Translations under genes and position numbers: made by a program | NCBI GenBank assembly: GCA_021203515.1 | Contig: JAJQAY010000011.1 | Coordinates: 1 to 64,000, forward strand | Reading direction: 5' to 3' | DNA length: 64,000 bases | From: Bacteroides sp. | GTDB lineage: Bacteria; Bacteroidota; Bacteroidia; Bacteroidales; Bacteroidaceae | Notes under the pieces: generated by a model | The model's database searches: none | The model's input: the letters and a program-made list of their open reading frames with translations, nothing else | Told to the model about the DNA's origin: nothing | In this document: positions 1-9,424 of the stretch, piece by piece | Numbering within the stretch: position 1 is the stretch's first letter | How the letters are laid out: every line of letters starts with the position of its first letter

Positions 1-2
1 TA

Positions 3-62
3 AAGATACAACTTTTATTTGAATTATGCAAGATTAAAACAGGCAATTCCGAATTAAATTAA
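3..62 (+). CDS. possible C-terminal tail of an upstream gene (partial)
   Basis: An open frame enters from the left edge and ends with TAA immediately before a perfect palindrome that could terminate its transcript. Only about 19 residues are visible, ending KTGNSELN. There is no recognisable motif and no GG leader-peptide signature. It could be the end of a gene in the same peptide-maturation locus, or chance. Low confidence because so little is visible. Confidence 0.2.
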   Translation, partial: KIQLLFELCKIKTGNSELN

Positions 63-92
63 TGAGGGTGAAATATTTCACCCTCATCCTTA
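62..92 (+). terminator. perfect palindrome upstream of the radical SAM gene
   Basis: Positions 62-87 form an exact 26-bp palindrome with arms ATGAGGGTGAAAT and ATTTCACCCTCAT, followed by a short T-containing tail. It sits between the open frame ending at 62 and the radical SAM start at 108. A terminator or attenuator is the simplest reading. A dimeric protein operator is also possible because the symmetry is perfect and there is no loop. Confidence 0.45.
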
Positions 93-107
93 AATCCATA
101 CTCAATT

Positions 108-1418
108 ATGAAAGCAAGCTTTTACAATATATACACCAAAAACAAAAAGAACGTCATTTGCTACAATACAAAGTGCGACTCGTTTTGTATACTCTCAAGC
201 CAAGATTTCGACTTACTAAAAAATGACATACAGCAATTATCACTACAATCACCTAAAGTTTGCAACGGTTTAGAACAAAACAAGTTCATTATAGAAGACG
301 AAGTAGATGAGTACCAAGAACTATGCAAAGAATATGATGCAAGCATAAATACATCTACCAGCTACTATCTCACCCTACTGCCTTCTTTGGACTGCAACCT
401 ACGATGCTGGCATTGTTTCGAAAAACATATTCAAGGCAGTCACCTGACTACCGATAGTTTTCAAGCTATACTTGAACACGTAAAACAACTCTTTCTCAAT
501 AACTCTGAGTTGAATTATCTTAATGTCGAGTTATTTGGTGGAGAACCTTTATTGTACTTCAAAGGAGAATTGTATCCCCTATTGTCGCAAATCAAACAAT
601 ACGTCACAGACCTACAAAAAAGCGTTTCTTTCTTCTTTGTAACTAATGCTGTCTGCATCACTCCGGACACACTTCCATTATTCAATGGCTTGAACGCTTC
701 GTTTCAAATATCCATAGACGGATACAAAGACCGTCACGACCAAATAAAACAAATACCCGAAACACACGAAGGTACTTACGACAGTATGATACAAACCATC
801 TATGCACTGACGGAACAACTAGACAACACCTACATCAACCTACACATCAACTATGACGATGAAACCATGCCATATATGAAAGACTTAATACAGGATTTAA
901 TAAACGTTGACCGTCATAAAATAGGTATCCATTTGGAACGTGTATGGCAAACCAGCAACTTCATCAACTACGACAACGAAGAATTGAAATCGATTATCAA
1001 CCTATGGATGCTAAATGGCTTTAGCGTGTCGTATATGAATATGAGTAGAAGAAGCTACTCGTGCAAAGCATCCATGAAAAACCAAAGCGTTATATCTTAT
1101 GACGGGGCCGTATATAAATGTTCCGGACGCGATTTCACTGCTGAACATCAAGACGGAGTTCTATCATCCAACGGCAATATCCAATGGGACGAACAGAAAC
1201 TAAACAAACGCCTATCTATCGTCACCTATGACAATGATATGTGCCGGAAATGCAAATTCCTGCCGCTATGTTGGGGCCCGTGCTGTCAGAAACAAATGGA
1301 AACTACACCTGAGGATTTCGGTAAATTCTGCCAAAAACAAAATATGGAGTTAAATATTGCGGACTATATGCGGTATCGTTTTAATAATGCCTACATTTGT
1401 ACATCTCTAACCAAATAA
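108..1418 (+). CDS. radical SAM/SPASM peptide-modifying enzyme
   Basis: The 436-residue protein has the radical SAM cluster motif CNLRCWHC (Cys96, Cys100, Cys103), the GGEP motif (LFGGEPLLY) that follows it in SAM-binding barrels, and a C-terminal SPASM region with clustered cysteines (about residues 318-410, including CRKCKFLPLCWGPCC). SPASM radical SAM enzymes usually modify ribosomally made peptides using auxiliary Fe-S clusters. The outer-membrane protein and C39-peptidase exporter that follow support a RiPP-type maturation and secretion locus. No precursor peptide is visible; it may lie left of the window. The frame is intact, unlike the two genes downstream. Substrate unknown. Confidence 0.85.
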   Translation: MKASFYNIYTKNKKNVICYNTKCDSFCILSSQDFDLLKNDIQQLSLQSPKVCNGLEQNKFIIEDEVDEYQELCKEYDASINTSTSYYLTLLPSLDCNLRCWHCFEKHIQGSHLTTDSFQAILEHVKQLFLNNSELNYLNVELFGGEPLLYFKGELYPLLSQIKQYVTDLQKSVSFFFVTNAVCITPDTLPLFNGLNASFQISIDGYKDRHDQIKQIPETHEGTYDSMIQTIYALTEQLDNTYINLHINYDDETMPYMKDLIQDLINVDRHKIGIHLERVWQTSNFINYDNEELKSIINLWMLNGFSVSYMNMSRRSYSCKASMKNQSVISYDGAVYKCSGRDFTAEHQDGVLSSNGNIQWDEQKLNKRLSIVTYDNDMCRKCKFLPLCWGPCCQKQMETTPEDFGKFCQKQNMELNIADYMRYRFNNAYICTSLTK

Positions 1419-1429
1419 ATCTAAACGTA

Positions 1430-3738
1430 ATGAAATCTTTTTTAGTTCTTATTGTGGGGCTGATAGGCAGTCTTTTGTCCCTACATGCACAAAACTCCGT
1501 AAGCGGAAACGTCAAAAGCGAAGAGAACGTCCCTTATAAGGGTGTACCGTATTATTTATTCAGGCCGATACGCTGGCCGGAGGAAGCATTACTGATAAAA
1601 AGGGAGATTTCGTGCTGAAAGGTCTGTCACCGGGTGACTATGTTTGCCACATCTCCATGATAGGGTTCAAGGAAGTAAAGTATCCGTTCAAACTATCAGG
1701 AGACAGGCGTTTACCTCAATTTACGCTAGAAGAAGATGCTACTCAATTGGAAGAAGTGACTGTTACAGGCGACAAAAGGAATATCGTGAAAAGTGGGGCG
1801 GGCACTACCACTTTCTTCTTGTCTGAAAGAACAAAAAAAGCCAGTAACGCCTACGATGCATTGGTAGAAATTCCTAAACTGCTGGTGAATCCCCTCTCAC
1901 GCACAATAAGCTTGGTTACCGGAGGAAGTCCTTTAATATTGATAAACGGCGTAAAGCGTCCGGACTATATTGAAGTGCTGAGGCCGGAACTGATAGAATC
2001 TGTAGAGATTATCGAAACTCCATCGGCACGCTATCTAGGCTCGGAAGGCGTAACTTGCATTCTGAACATCCACTTGAAACGTATTCCTACTCCTATTTAT
2101 TATAACGGAAACCTTTATGCACAACATGCCGTCACAACCAAACACGGATCATCGGGAGCCAATTTCGAGGCTGGTAACACTAATTCGTCCCTATATCTGA
2201 ACTTTCAACACTTCTATTTTTCTGACGATGAAAGTAATTACTACTCAGAAACCCAATCGGGAGACATCCTGCAAAAGTTATCTCAAAAACGAATATATAC
2301 AGCTAACAGCTGTTATGTGGGTTTAGGGGGTTACCGCATCTTCTCAGACAAGAATTATGCAGCTTTTAATATAAAATATATCGGAAATCCCTCGAACAGT
2401 GAAACAGATAGCCAAGGTAGCATAGAGTATCTATCCGAGCAAAAGGCATCTGACGCCAACAATTTCCTACAAAGCGACGAAAAATACCATCAGACAGCCG
2501 CTTACCTTTACTATAAGCACTCATTCAGCAAACAACAGTCATTGGAGGCCACCGGCAACTATATCTACGGATACTCCGGATCCAAAGGAGAGCAGAATGA
2601 CCATAATGACTTTTATCAATACAACAAACTGATGGACTTCAAGAATAGCAGTCATTATGGAAAACTGGATTTAGACTATACGAACATCATCCACAACAGA
2701 TATACCATTAGTGGCGGTTCTAATACTTCTTTCTTCACGGTTGATATAGACGATTTGAAAGACCTCTTCCCAGTGTATAATTACAGCAAATGGCAAGAGT
2801 ATCTATATGCAGGTTTCGACAACAGCCGTTCCGGTGTCAAATTCAACTACGCCCTTTCATTGGGTATGGACATACTATTCACAGATGCCGACCATGCGAA
2901 GAATCATTATATAGATGTACTACCCTCTGTGGCATTGGCATATAGGTTTAACCAAAAGCATACATTAAGTTTAAACTACAGCCGCAGCCGTTTTAGCCCG
3001 TCTGCCGGTCAGTTGAATCCTCGCAATACATCCACCGACAGTTTATATATCGAACATGGTAATCCGAACTTAACCCCACAAATGCAAGATGATGTTCGGT
3101 TGGCCTATAAACTCAACTATAAGAAACTTTATCTAGAGCCTTTCATCAACTATACTTATGCCTCAGACATCTTCTCCACTGCAAGTGCAATGGAAGGTAA
3201 CATATATATCAGCACTTATGAGAATCGCTTTTGTGCGAATTTCTTAAAAATAGGTGCTATCCTCAATTATAATCTTCCCTTTGGAAATACAAATCCGATG
3301 ACTGCTTATCGCAAGAAGTATCAAAAAGGGATGATCTTCAACGGTGAGGCTTGGGAGACCAGTTTTAACAGTAATTTCTATTACAAGAAAGTATCTCTGA
3401 GGTTAGCCAGCGGATATTCTCTAGCCTCCTACACCCTCACCCAGAAAAACGAAGGATATCTTTGGAGTCAGGCAGACCTTTCCTAGGACTTACCCAAAGG
3501 ATGGAAAGTCGCTTTACAAGGACAAAGCTTCATACAGAGTAAGAAAGATTACAGAGTCTGGGCAAGAGACACAAACTATAAAATGTATAGAACCGGACGC
3601 ATGACAGACCGCTGCCCCATGCTCCTTGTACACGTAGCCTACTCGTTCAAGAGCAAGGTGGAAAACAAATGGAGACAGAAAAAGATGTTTTATGATCCAG
3701 GCAGTAGTGAAGCTGGAGAAATTAAAGTGAAGAATTAA
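1430..3738 (+). pseudogene. outer-membrane beta-barrel protein (TonB-receptor-like), frameshifted and with an internal stop
   Basis: The gene starts at ATG 1430 with a signal peptide (MKSFLVLIVGLIGSLLSLHA), then a carboxypeptidase-regulatory-like domain (GDYVCHISMIGFKEVKY), a plug-like segment (LINGVKRPDYIEVLRPE) and an aromatic-rich barrel, as in the OMP_b-brl_3 type. Two lesions break it. At about 1563 GGG has become GG, so the frame changes within the carboxypeptidase-like domain (LFR[A]DTLAGGS in the new frame). At 3484-3486 an in-frame TAG interrupts the barrel; the same frame continues with DLPKGWKVALQGQSF to TAA 3736-3738. It probably formed the outer-membrane part of a peptide export or uptake system. 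Suppression of both lesions seems unlikely, so I call it a pseudogene. Confidence 0.8.
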
Positions 3739-3744
3739 GTCATA

Positions 3745-5954
3745 ATGTTCAGGTCGCGCTTCCACCACATCAAACAACCGGATTCTATGGAATGCGGCGC
3801 CACCTGCCTGCGCATGGTGGCGCACCATTACGGCAAAATGTACTCCGCCGAAGCCATGCGCCAACTTTGCGCCATCGGACACAACGGGGTATCCATGCAA
3901 AGCCTGAATGAAGCCGCCATCAAGATAGGATTCCAGACGGTTTGCGGACGAATGACGGTGGAGAAACTGGTGGAGAAACATCCGTTTCCGTGCATATTAC
4001 ACTGGAACCAGGAGCATTTCGTGGTGCTCTACAAGCTGGAAAAGAACCGGAAAGGCAAACTGAAATTCCATATTGCCGACCCGGGAAGATACCTGCTCAC
4101 TATAGATGAAGAGGCTTTTCGCAAAGCATGGACATCCGGCGATAATCCCCAAGGGGGAAAGGGGATATTAATGGCGCTACAACCCACCCCTACTTTCTAT
4201 TCCCAGAAAGAGAAGGTGGGCGTAGAGCATTCCTTGTCTTTCCTTTGGAACTGCCTGAGGATTTACAAAGGTCTGTTCGGGCAGTTGATAGTGGGCCTGA
4301 TAATAGGCAGCGTGTTGCAACTGGCTTTCCCCTTCCTGACGCAAGCCATCGTCGACAAAGGAATAGCCGGAAAGAACCTGAACCTTATCTATATTATCTT
4401 GCTCGGCCAGTTGATGCTAGTCGTTGGCAGAACTTCCATCGACTTCATACGCCGATGGCTGTTGCTCCACATCAGTGTACGTATCAATATCACGTTGTTG
4501 TCCGACTTCTTCCTGAAGCTGATGAAGTTACCGATGACCTTCTTCGACACCAAACTGAAAGAAGACTTGATGCAACGTATCAACGACCATCAGCGGGTGG
4601 AGCAATTCATGGCAGCACAGACATTGAACACGTTGTTCTCCGTTTTCAGTTTCATCATATTCGGAGGGGTGTTGCCCTACTACAATGCGGTCATTTTCTT
4701 AATCTTTCTGTCCGGATGCCTGATATATGCGCTTTGGGTCTACACTTTTCTACAGAAACGCAAAGCGATGGATTACGAGTTCTTCGACCTCCACGCCCGA
4801 AGGCAAAACAAAACCATTCAGATAATAGACGGTATGCAGGACATCAAACTACAAAACTGCGAACGGCGCAAACGCTGGGAATGGGAAGATACGCAAGCCG
4901 ACTTGTTTCAGACGAATATAGCCTCCATCAAGTTGCAACAGACCCAGGAAGGGGGCAGTCTGTTCATCAACGAAATTAAAAACATCATCATCATCATAGT
5001 TACGGCAACGGCAGTGATAAACGGACAACTGACCCTGGGAATGATGCTCTCCATTCAGTACATCATCGGGCAGTTAAATGTCCCGATAGAGCAGTTCGTA
5101 CACTTTATCTATTCCTGGCAAGACGTGCAACTCAGCATAGAGCGCATCCACGAAGTCTACCAAAAAGAAGACGAGAATGCACACCGGGAGATTGTCAATC
5201 CGGATTGCAGCCGAGAAGACATCGTATTAGAGAATGTGACTTTCCAATACAACGGCAACCACTCCCTAAAGGTTCTGGAAGACATTTGCCTACGAATTCC
5301 CAATGGGAAAGTGACAGCCATCGTGGGTGCCAGCGGTAGCGGAAAGACAACCTTATTGAAGCTTTTATTGGGCTTCTATCCGCCGGTAACGGGAAATATC
5401 CGGATAGGAGATAACAATCTGAACGAGATAAACCTACAATTCTGGCGCAGCTTGTGCGGAGTAGTGATGCAGGACGGATATATATTCTCCGAATCGATAG
5501 CGCGCAATATTGCCTTAGACAACGAAGAAGTGGACTATGAACGCATGCTGCAATCTGCCCGGCTTGCCAATATCACAGAAATGGTGGAGCAGTTACCGCT
5601 AAAATACGACACCGTCATAGGGGCGAACGGGCAGGGTCTCAGCCAGGAACAGCGCCAACGCATCTTGATAGCGAGGGCCATCTATAAAAACCCCGCATCT
5701 TGTTCTTTGATGAAGCAACCAATTCGCTGGATGCCAGCAATGAGAAATTGATAGTGAATAACTTGCAGAACTTCTATGTGGGGAAGACAACTATCATCGT
5801 TGCCCATCGCCTGAGCACGGTGAGACATGCAGACCAGATTGTGGTTTTGGAGAAAGGAAGAATAGCAGAAATCGGTACGCACCGCGAACTGGCGGAGAGG
5901 GAAGGCGCTTATTATGAGTTAGTAAAAAATCAATTGGAATTAGGAAATGGATAA
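3745..5954 (+). pseudogene. C39 peptidase-containing ABC exporter (PCAT), frameshifted in the ATPase domain
   Basis: The N-terminal C39 peptidase has its expected residues: Gln11, Cys17 (MECGATC), His91 (HFVVLY) and Asp112 (ADPGRY). PCAT exporters cut a double-glycine leader and pump the core peptide out. Membrane helices span about residues 170-450. The ATPase has Walker A GASGSGKTT; the Walker B region (LFFDEATN) is reached only after a frameshift near 5695, where CATTCTTG appears to have lost one T, so the first frame stops at 5751 and the rest lies in another frame to 5954. The signature motif reads LSQEQ; relatives have LSQGQ or LSGGQ, consistent with a Gly-to-Glu change at residue 635. 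It begins 6 nt after the barrel gene. Confidence 0.85.
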
Positions 5955-6099
5955 GGAAGATAACAGTCATAGCGAAAAAGTGCGTCGCATCATAGAGCAA
6001 AAGCCTGCTTTTATTGTGAAGTGGGGAAATACAATCTTGTTAGTGATACTCCTCCTTTTGCTTCTGTGGGCAGGTTACGCCGGCCTCATAGGTAAATAA
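5947..6099 (+). CDS. 50-residue single-pass membrane protein
   Basis: The start overlaps the end of the exporter gene (ATG 5947, exporter TAA 5952-5954), suggesting translational coupling. The protein has a charged N-terminus (MDKEDNSHSEKVRRIIEQK), one strongly hydrophobic segment (TILLVILLLLLLWAGYAG) and a short tail. The layout, with a KWG motif just before the helix, resembles the extreme N-terminus of HlyD-type adaptors that accompany peptide exporters in Bacteroidetes, but there is no periplasmic part. It may be a remnant of such an adaptor or an independent small subunit. Below the usual ORF size cut-off, so easily missed. Confidence 0.5.
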   Translation: MDKEDNSHSEKVRRIIEQKPAFIVKWGNTILLVILLLLLLWAGYAGLIGK

Positions 6100-6157
6100 A
6101 ATCATCCCCGGCGTTCCCGTACCTTTCATACGGACTAAATACCGTTCTATCTTGAGT

Positions 6158-6228
6158 ATAATGCAGTTTAGCCTCATTCAAAAAGAACAAGGCATAGTGC
6201 CCTTTTCAATGAGGGAAAACGGCATTAT
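6158..6228. repeat. imperfect long hairpin between convergent genes
   Basis: ATAATGC (6158-6164) and CCTCATT (6172-6178) pair in nested order with AATGAGG (6208-6214) and GCATTAT (6222-6228). It lies between the exporter locus and the 3' end of argS, which converge. It could end transcription from either side, although no T-run follows. Nothing else recognisable occurs in this intergenic stretch. Confidence 0.3.
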
Positions 6229-6290
6229 GCACAAGGTCGGACGGCATTTATATCAGGGATGAGTGCCGCGATATGCAGGGATAAGCGGTA

Positions 6291-8108
6291 TCACATTCTA
6301 TCGGGAACCTCGATACCCAGCAGTCCCATTCCCAAGCGCACCACTTTGGCTACGTTCTCGGAGAGGGCCAGACGGAATACCTTCACGGCTTCATTTTCTT
6401 CGCGCAAGATGCTGAAGTCATGATAGAACTGGTTGTATTCCTTCACGAGGTCGTACGTATAGTTTGCAATGGCAGAAGGGCTGTAGTCCTCACCGGCTTG
6501 CTTCACGATGGCGGCAAAGTCGGCTACCATTTGTATCAAGCCTTCTTCCTTCTCGCTCAGTTCGATGCCCGCAGGCAGTTGGGCGGGGATGACGATACCT
6601 GCATCCTTTGCTTTGCGCAATACGGACTGGATACGTGCATAGGTATATTGAATGAACGGGCCCGTGTTGCCGTTGAAGTCGATGGACTCCTTCGGATTGA
6701 ACGTCATGTTCTTGCGGGCATCCACCTTCAAGATAAAGTACTTCAATGCTCCCAGGCCGACGATGCGGGCGATGTCGTCTGCTTCTTCTTTCGTCAGGCC
6801 GTCCAGCTTGCCCAGTTCCTCGGAAGTCTCCTTGGCGGTATTAATCATTTCGGCCATCAGGTCGTCGGCATCTACCACAGTACCTTCGCGGCTCTTCATC
6901 TTGCCTTCGGGCAGTTCCACCATGCCGTAGGAGAAGTGTACCAGACCCTTGCCCCATTCAAAGCCCAGCTTGTCGAGCAAAATGGAAAGCACCTGGAAGT
7001 AATAGTTCTGTTCGTTGCCCACTACGTAAATCATCTTGTCGATGGGGAAATCGGCGAAACGCAGTTTGGCTGTACCGATGTCCTGGGTCATATATACGGA
7101 AGTGCCGTCGGCGCGAAGGAGCAGTTTGTGGTCCAGACCCTCACCGGTGAGGTCAGCCCATACCGAACCGTCTTCTTTTTTATAGAAGAAACCTTTTTCC
7201 AGTCCTTCCATCACCTTCTCTTTACCTTCGAGATAAGTATTGGACTCATAATATATCTTGTCGAACGTGACGCCCATCATCTTGTAAGTCTCATCAAAGC
7301 CGGCATATACCCAATCGTTCATCTTCTTCCAGAGAGCGCGTACGTCCGGGTCGTTGGCTTCCCACTTCACCAGCATTTCGCGGGCTTCCTTCATCAAAGG
7401 AGACTCTGCTTCCGCTTTGGCCTTGGCTTCTTCTTCGTTCAGTCCTTCGCCTTGGAACTTCTCGGTCAGTTCTTTCACTTCCGCCTTGTAGTGTTTGTCG
7501 AAAGCCACGTAGTAGTCGCCAATCAGGTGGTCTCCCTTCTTGCCCGAAGTCTCGGGAGTTTCACCGTTGCCATACTTCTGCCAGGCCAGCATAGACTTGC
7601 AGATGTGGATGCCGCGGTCGTTGACGATGTTCGTCTTTACCACCTTATTGCCGTCGGCTGCTATGATATTTGCCAATGCGTTGCCCAGCAGATTGTTGCG
7701 GACATGTCCCAGATGGAGGGGCTTGTTGGTATTGGGTGAAGAGTATTCAATCATCACCAACGGAGACTGGTCGGTGGCAGCAACCAGGCCATACTGTGCG
7801 TCGGCGTGAATGCCGTTCAGCAGTTCAATCCATGCCGAAGAAGCAATCGTCAGGTTGAGGAAGCCCTTGATGACATTGAAGGCCGCTACCGAAGGCTCGT
7901 TAGCCTGAAGATATTCGCCAATCTCTTGCGCGGTCTGCTCGGGGCCTTTCTTTGACATACGGAGAAACGGAAAGACTACCAATGTGAGGTGTCCCTCAAA
8001 CTCTTTCTTGGTTTTCTGTAACTGCACTTGTGCGGCAGAAACGTCTTGTCCATACAATGCTTTCAGCCCGCCGATAACGGACGTTACCAAATTCTGTTCT
8101 ATATTCAT
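6291..8108 (-). CDS. argS: arginyl-tRNA synthetase
   Basis: This is a cytosolic class I aminoacyl-tRNA synthetase that charges tRNA-Arg. It has the N-terminal Add1-type domain, the HIGH-type motif (PLHLGHVRNN), the KMSK-type loop (EGKMKSREG) and a C-terminal anticodon-binding domain, about 605 residues in all. I place the start at ATG 8108 (MNIEQNLVTSV) because the longer frame to 8159 adds a basic tail that would cross a TATCTTTG promoter box. It ends in TGA, evidence that TGA is a normal stop here. The frame is intact, as expected for an essential gene. Confidence 0.97.
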   Translation of the reverse strand: MNIEQNLVTSVIGGLKALYGQDVSAAQVQLQKTKKEFEGHLTLVVFPFLRMSKKGPEQTAQEIGEYLQANEPSVAAFNVIKGFLNLTIASSAWIELLNGIHADAQYGLVAATDQSPLVMIEYSSPNTNKPLHLGHVRNNLLGNALANIIAADGNKVVKTNIVNDRGIHICKSMLAWQKYGNGETPETSGKKGDHLIGDYYVAFDKHYKAEVKELTEKFQGEGLNEEEAKAKAEAESPLMKEAREMLVKWEANDPDVRALWKKMNDWVYAGFDETYKMMGVTFDKIYYESNTYLEGKEKVMEGLEKGFFYKKEDGSVWADLTGEGLDHKLLLRADGTSVYMTQDIGTAKLRFADFPIDKMIYVVGNEQNYYFQVLSILLDKLGFEWGKGLVHFSYGMVELPEGKMKSREGTVVDADDLMAEMINTAKETSEELGKLDGLTKEEADDIARIVGLGALKYFILKVDARKNMTFNPKESIDFNGNTGPFIQYTYARIQSVLRKAKDAGIVIPAQLPAGIELSEKEEGLIQMVADFAAIVKQAGEDYSPSAIANYTYDLVKEYNQFYHDFSILREENEAVKVFRLALSENVAKVVRLGMGLLGIEVPDRM

Positions 8109-8131
8109 GATTTTAATGTATTTTCTGCGTG

Positions 8132-8139
8132 CAAAGATA
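8132..8139 (-). promoter_or_regulatory. -7 promoter box for argS
   Basis: On the minus strand this reads TATCTTTG, matching the Bacteroides -7 consensus TAnnTTTG, 24 nt upstream of the argS ATG. I could not identify a clear -33 TTTG. Confidence 0.5.
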
Positions 8140-8161
8140 CGAACTATTTTTAATTCCATAA

Positions 8162-8194
8162 AAAGAAGGAGACGTTGTATGCGTCTCCTTCTTT
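8162..8194 (-). terminator. terminator of the HU gene
   Basis: A 13-bp perfect stem (AAAGAAGGAGACG / CGTCTCCTTCTTT) with a 7-nt loop lies just after the HU stop codon and is followed on the minus strand by T residues. It separates HU from argS. Confidence 0.78.
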
Positions 8195-8216
8195 ATAGCT
8201 TCTTTTAGCTTCTTCT

Positions 8217-8483
8217 TTAGTCTATATTCAATTCTGAACCAGCCTTGAATTTAGCAACTTTCTTAGCCGGGATATTAATCTTCGCTTTGGTAGCGGGATT
8301 GATACCGGTGCGTGCTGCTCTCTCTGAAACACCGAATGTTCCAAAGCCAACCAGTGCAACTTTGCCACCCTGCTTCAATTCTTTTGTTACTGATGCAATA
8401 AATGCATCCAATGCTTTCTTAGAATCTGCTTTTGACAAGCCCGATTCAGCTGCCATAGCATTGATAAGTTCTGCTTTATTCAT
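8217..8483 (-). CDS. HU-family DNA-binding protein
   Basis: The 88-residue protein begins [20 protein letters not shown] and has the HU/IHF dimerisation helices followed by the DNA-binding arm ([18 protein letters not shown] and [15 protein letters not shown]). HU proteins are small dimeric nucleoid proteins that bend DNA. Length and sequence are standard. It has its own promoter and terminator, so it is a single-gene unit. Which HU paralogue it is cannot be told from sequence alone. Confidence 0.95.
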   Translation of the reverse strand: MNKAELINAMAAESGLSKADSKKALDAFIASVTKELKQGGKVALVGFGTFGVSERAARTGINPATKAKINIPAKKVAKFKAGSELNID

Positions 8484-8542
8484 AATACAAATGATTAATT
8501 AATATGTTATACAAAAGATGTTTTTACCCTCACAACTTTCTA

Positions 8543-8573
8543 CAAAAATAGAGCAAAATTTCTGAATATCAAA
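8543..8573 (-). promoter_or_regulatory. promoter of the HU gene
   Basis: On the minus strand there is a -33 TTTG (8570-8573) and a -7 TATTTTTG (8543-8550) with a 19-nt spacer, a good match to the Bacteroides primary sigma factor consensus. The transcript would carry a leader of about 50-60 nt before the ATG at 8483. Confidence 0.65.
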
Positions 8574-8656
8574 TAAAAACATTAAAAAAACATTGGAAAA
8601 TGATGAAAAACGAGGAAACGGGCTTACTTTTTCTGTTATAGAACAGAATTTATTCG

Positions 8657-8664
8657 TACTTTTG
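8657..8664 (+). promoter_or_regulatory. -7 promoter box for the rhomboid operon
   Basis: TACTTTTG matches TAnnTTTG. Transcription would start near 8670, too close to the ATG at 8675 but suitable for the ATG at 8690. This helps decide the start of the first rhomboid gene. Confidence 0.55.
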
Positions 8665-8689
8665 CGACGATTGAATGAATATACAGATT

Positions 8690-9424
8690 ATGAATAATAT
8701 ACCCACAGTAACCAGGAACCTCTTAATTATTAATGTGTTGATGTTTCTCGGCACACTTGTAGCCCAAAGCTATGGCATTGACTTAACCAAGTATTTGAGG
8801 CTGCACTTTGTCCTTGCCGGGGATTTTAATGCTGCGCAACTCATCACGTACATGTTCATGCACGGCGGATTTGCCCACTTGTTTTTCAATATGTTCGCCG
8901 TATGGATGTTCGGCCGTATCCTGGAACAGGTATGGGGGCCGAAGCGTTTCTTGTTTTATTATCTGGCATGTGGCATCGGTGCAGGACTTATCCAAGAGAC
9001 TGTCATCGCCATCCGCTATTTCTCCATAGAGTCGGGCTTATCGCCGGAAAGCATCGAAATCGTGCTTCGGGAGGGCGCCAAGGCGTTGCAATCGAACATG
9101 AACTTTATCGACCCGACTATGGCAAACCTGAACCTGATATTAAACACCTCCACCGTGGGGGCATCCGGTGCGGTATATGCCATCTTGCTGGGCTTCGGAA
9201 TGTTGTTCCCCAATCAGCCTTTATTTATCTTCCCCCTGCCATTCCCCATCAAGGCCAAGTATTTCGTTATCGGATATGCGCTTATTGAATTATGGTCGGG
9301 CTTTGCCAACAACCCCAGTGACAACGTGGCACACTTCGCACACTTGGGGGGTATGATATTCGGCTTCATACTGATTATGTACTGGAGAAAAAAGAATAGA
9401 GGAAATGGCTACTATTATAACTGA
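8690..9424 (+). CDS. rhomboid family intramembrane serine protease
   Basis: The protein has about six membrane helices, the rhomboid serine motif GASGAVYA (Ser159 counted from this start) and a histidine in the last helix (AHFAHLGGM, near residue 218), which form the catalytic dyad. An HGGFAHLFFNM loop segment is also typical. Rhomboids cut transmembrane substrates within the membrane. I prefer ATG 8690 over 8675 because of the -7 box at 8657-8664. The end overlaps the start of a second rhomboid gene by 20 nt, so the two are likely co-translated. Confidence 0.9.
   Translation: MNNIPTVTRNLLIINVLMFLGTLVAQSYGIDLTKYLRLHFVLAGDFNAAQLITYMFMHGGFAHLFFNMFAVWMFGRILEQVWGPKRFLFYYLACGIGAGLIQETVIAIRYFSIESGLSPESIEIVLREGAKALQSNMNFIDPTMANLNLILNTSTVGASGAVYAILLGFGMLFPNQPLFIFPLPFPIKAKYFVIGYALIELWSGFANNPSDNVAHFAHLGGMIFGFILIMYWRKKNRGNGYYYN

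Noticed and set aside
3514-3981. Minus-strand frame of 155 codons across the barrel/exporter junction
   Set aside because: It is antisense to two recognisable genes and has no independent support.
6420-7739. Long open frame of 439 codons on the plus strand opposite argS
   Set aside because: It lies entirely antisense to argS and reflects that gene's codon use; it has no protein-family motif.
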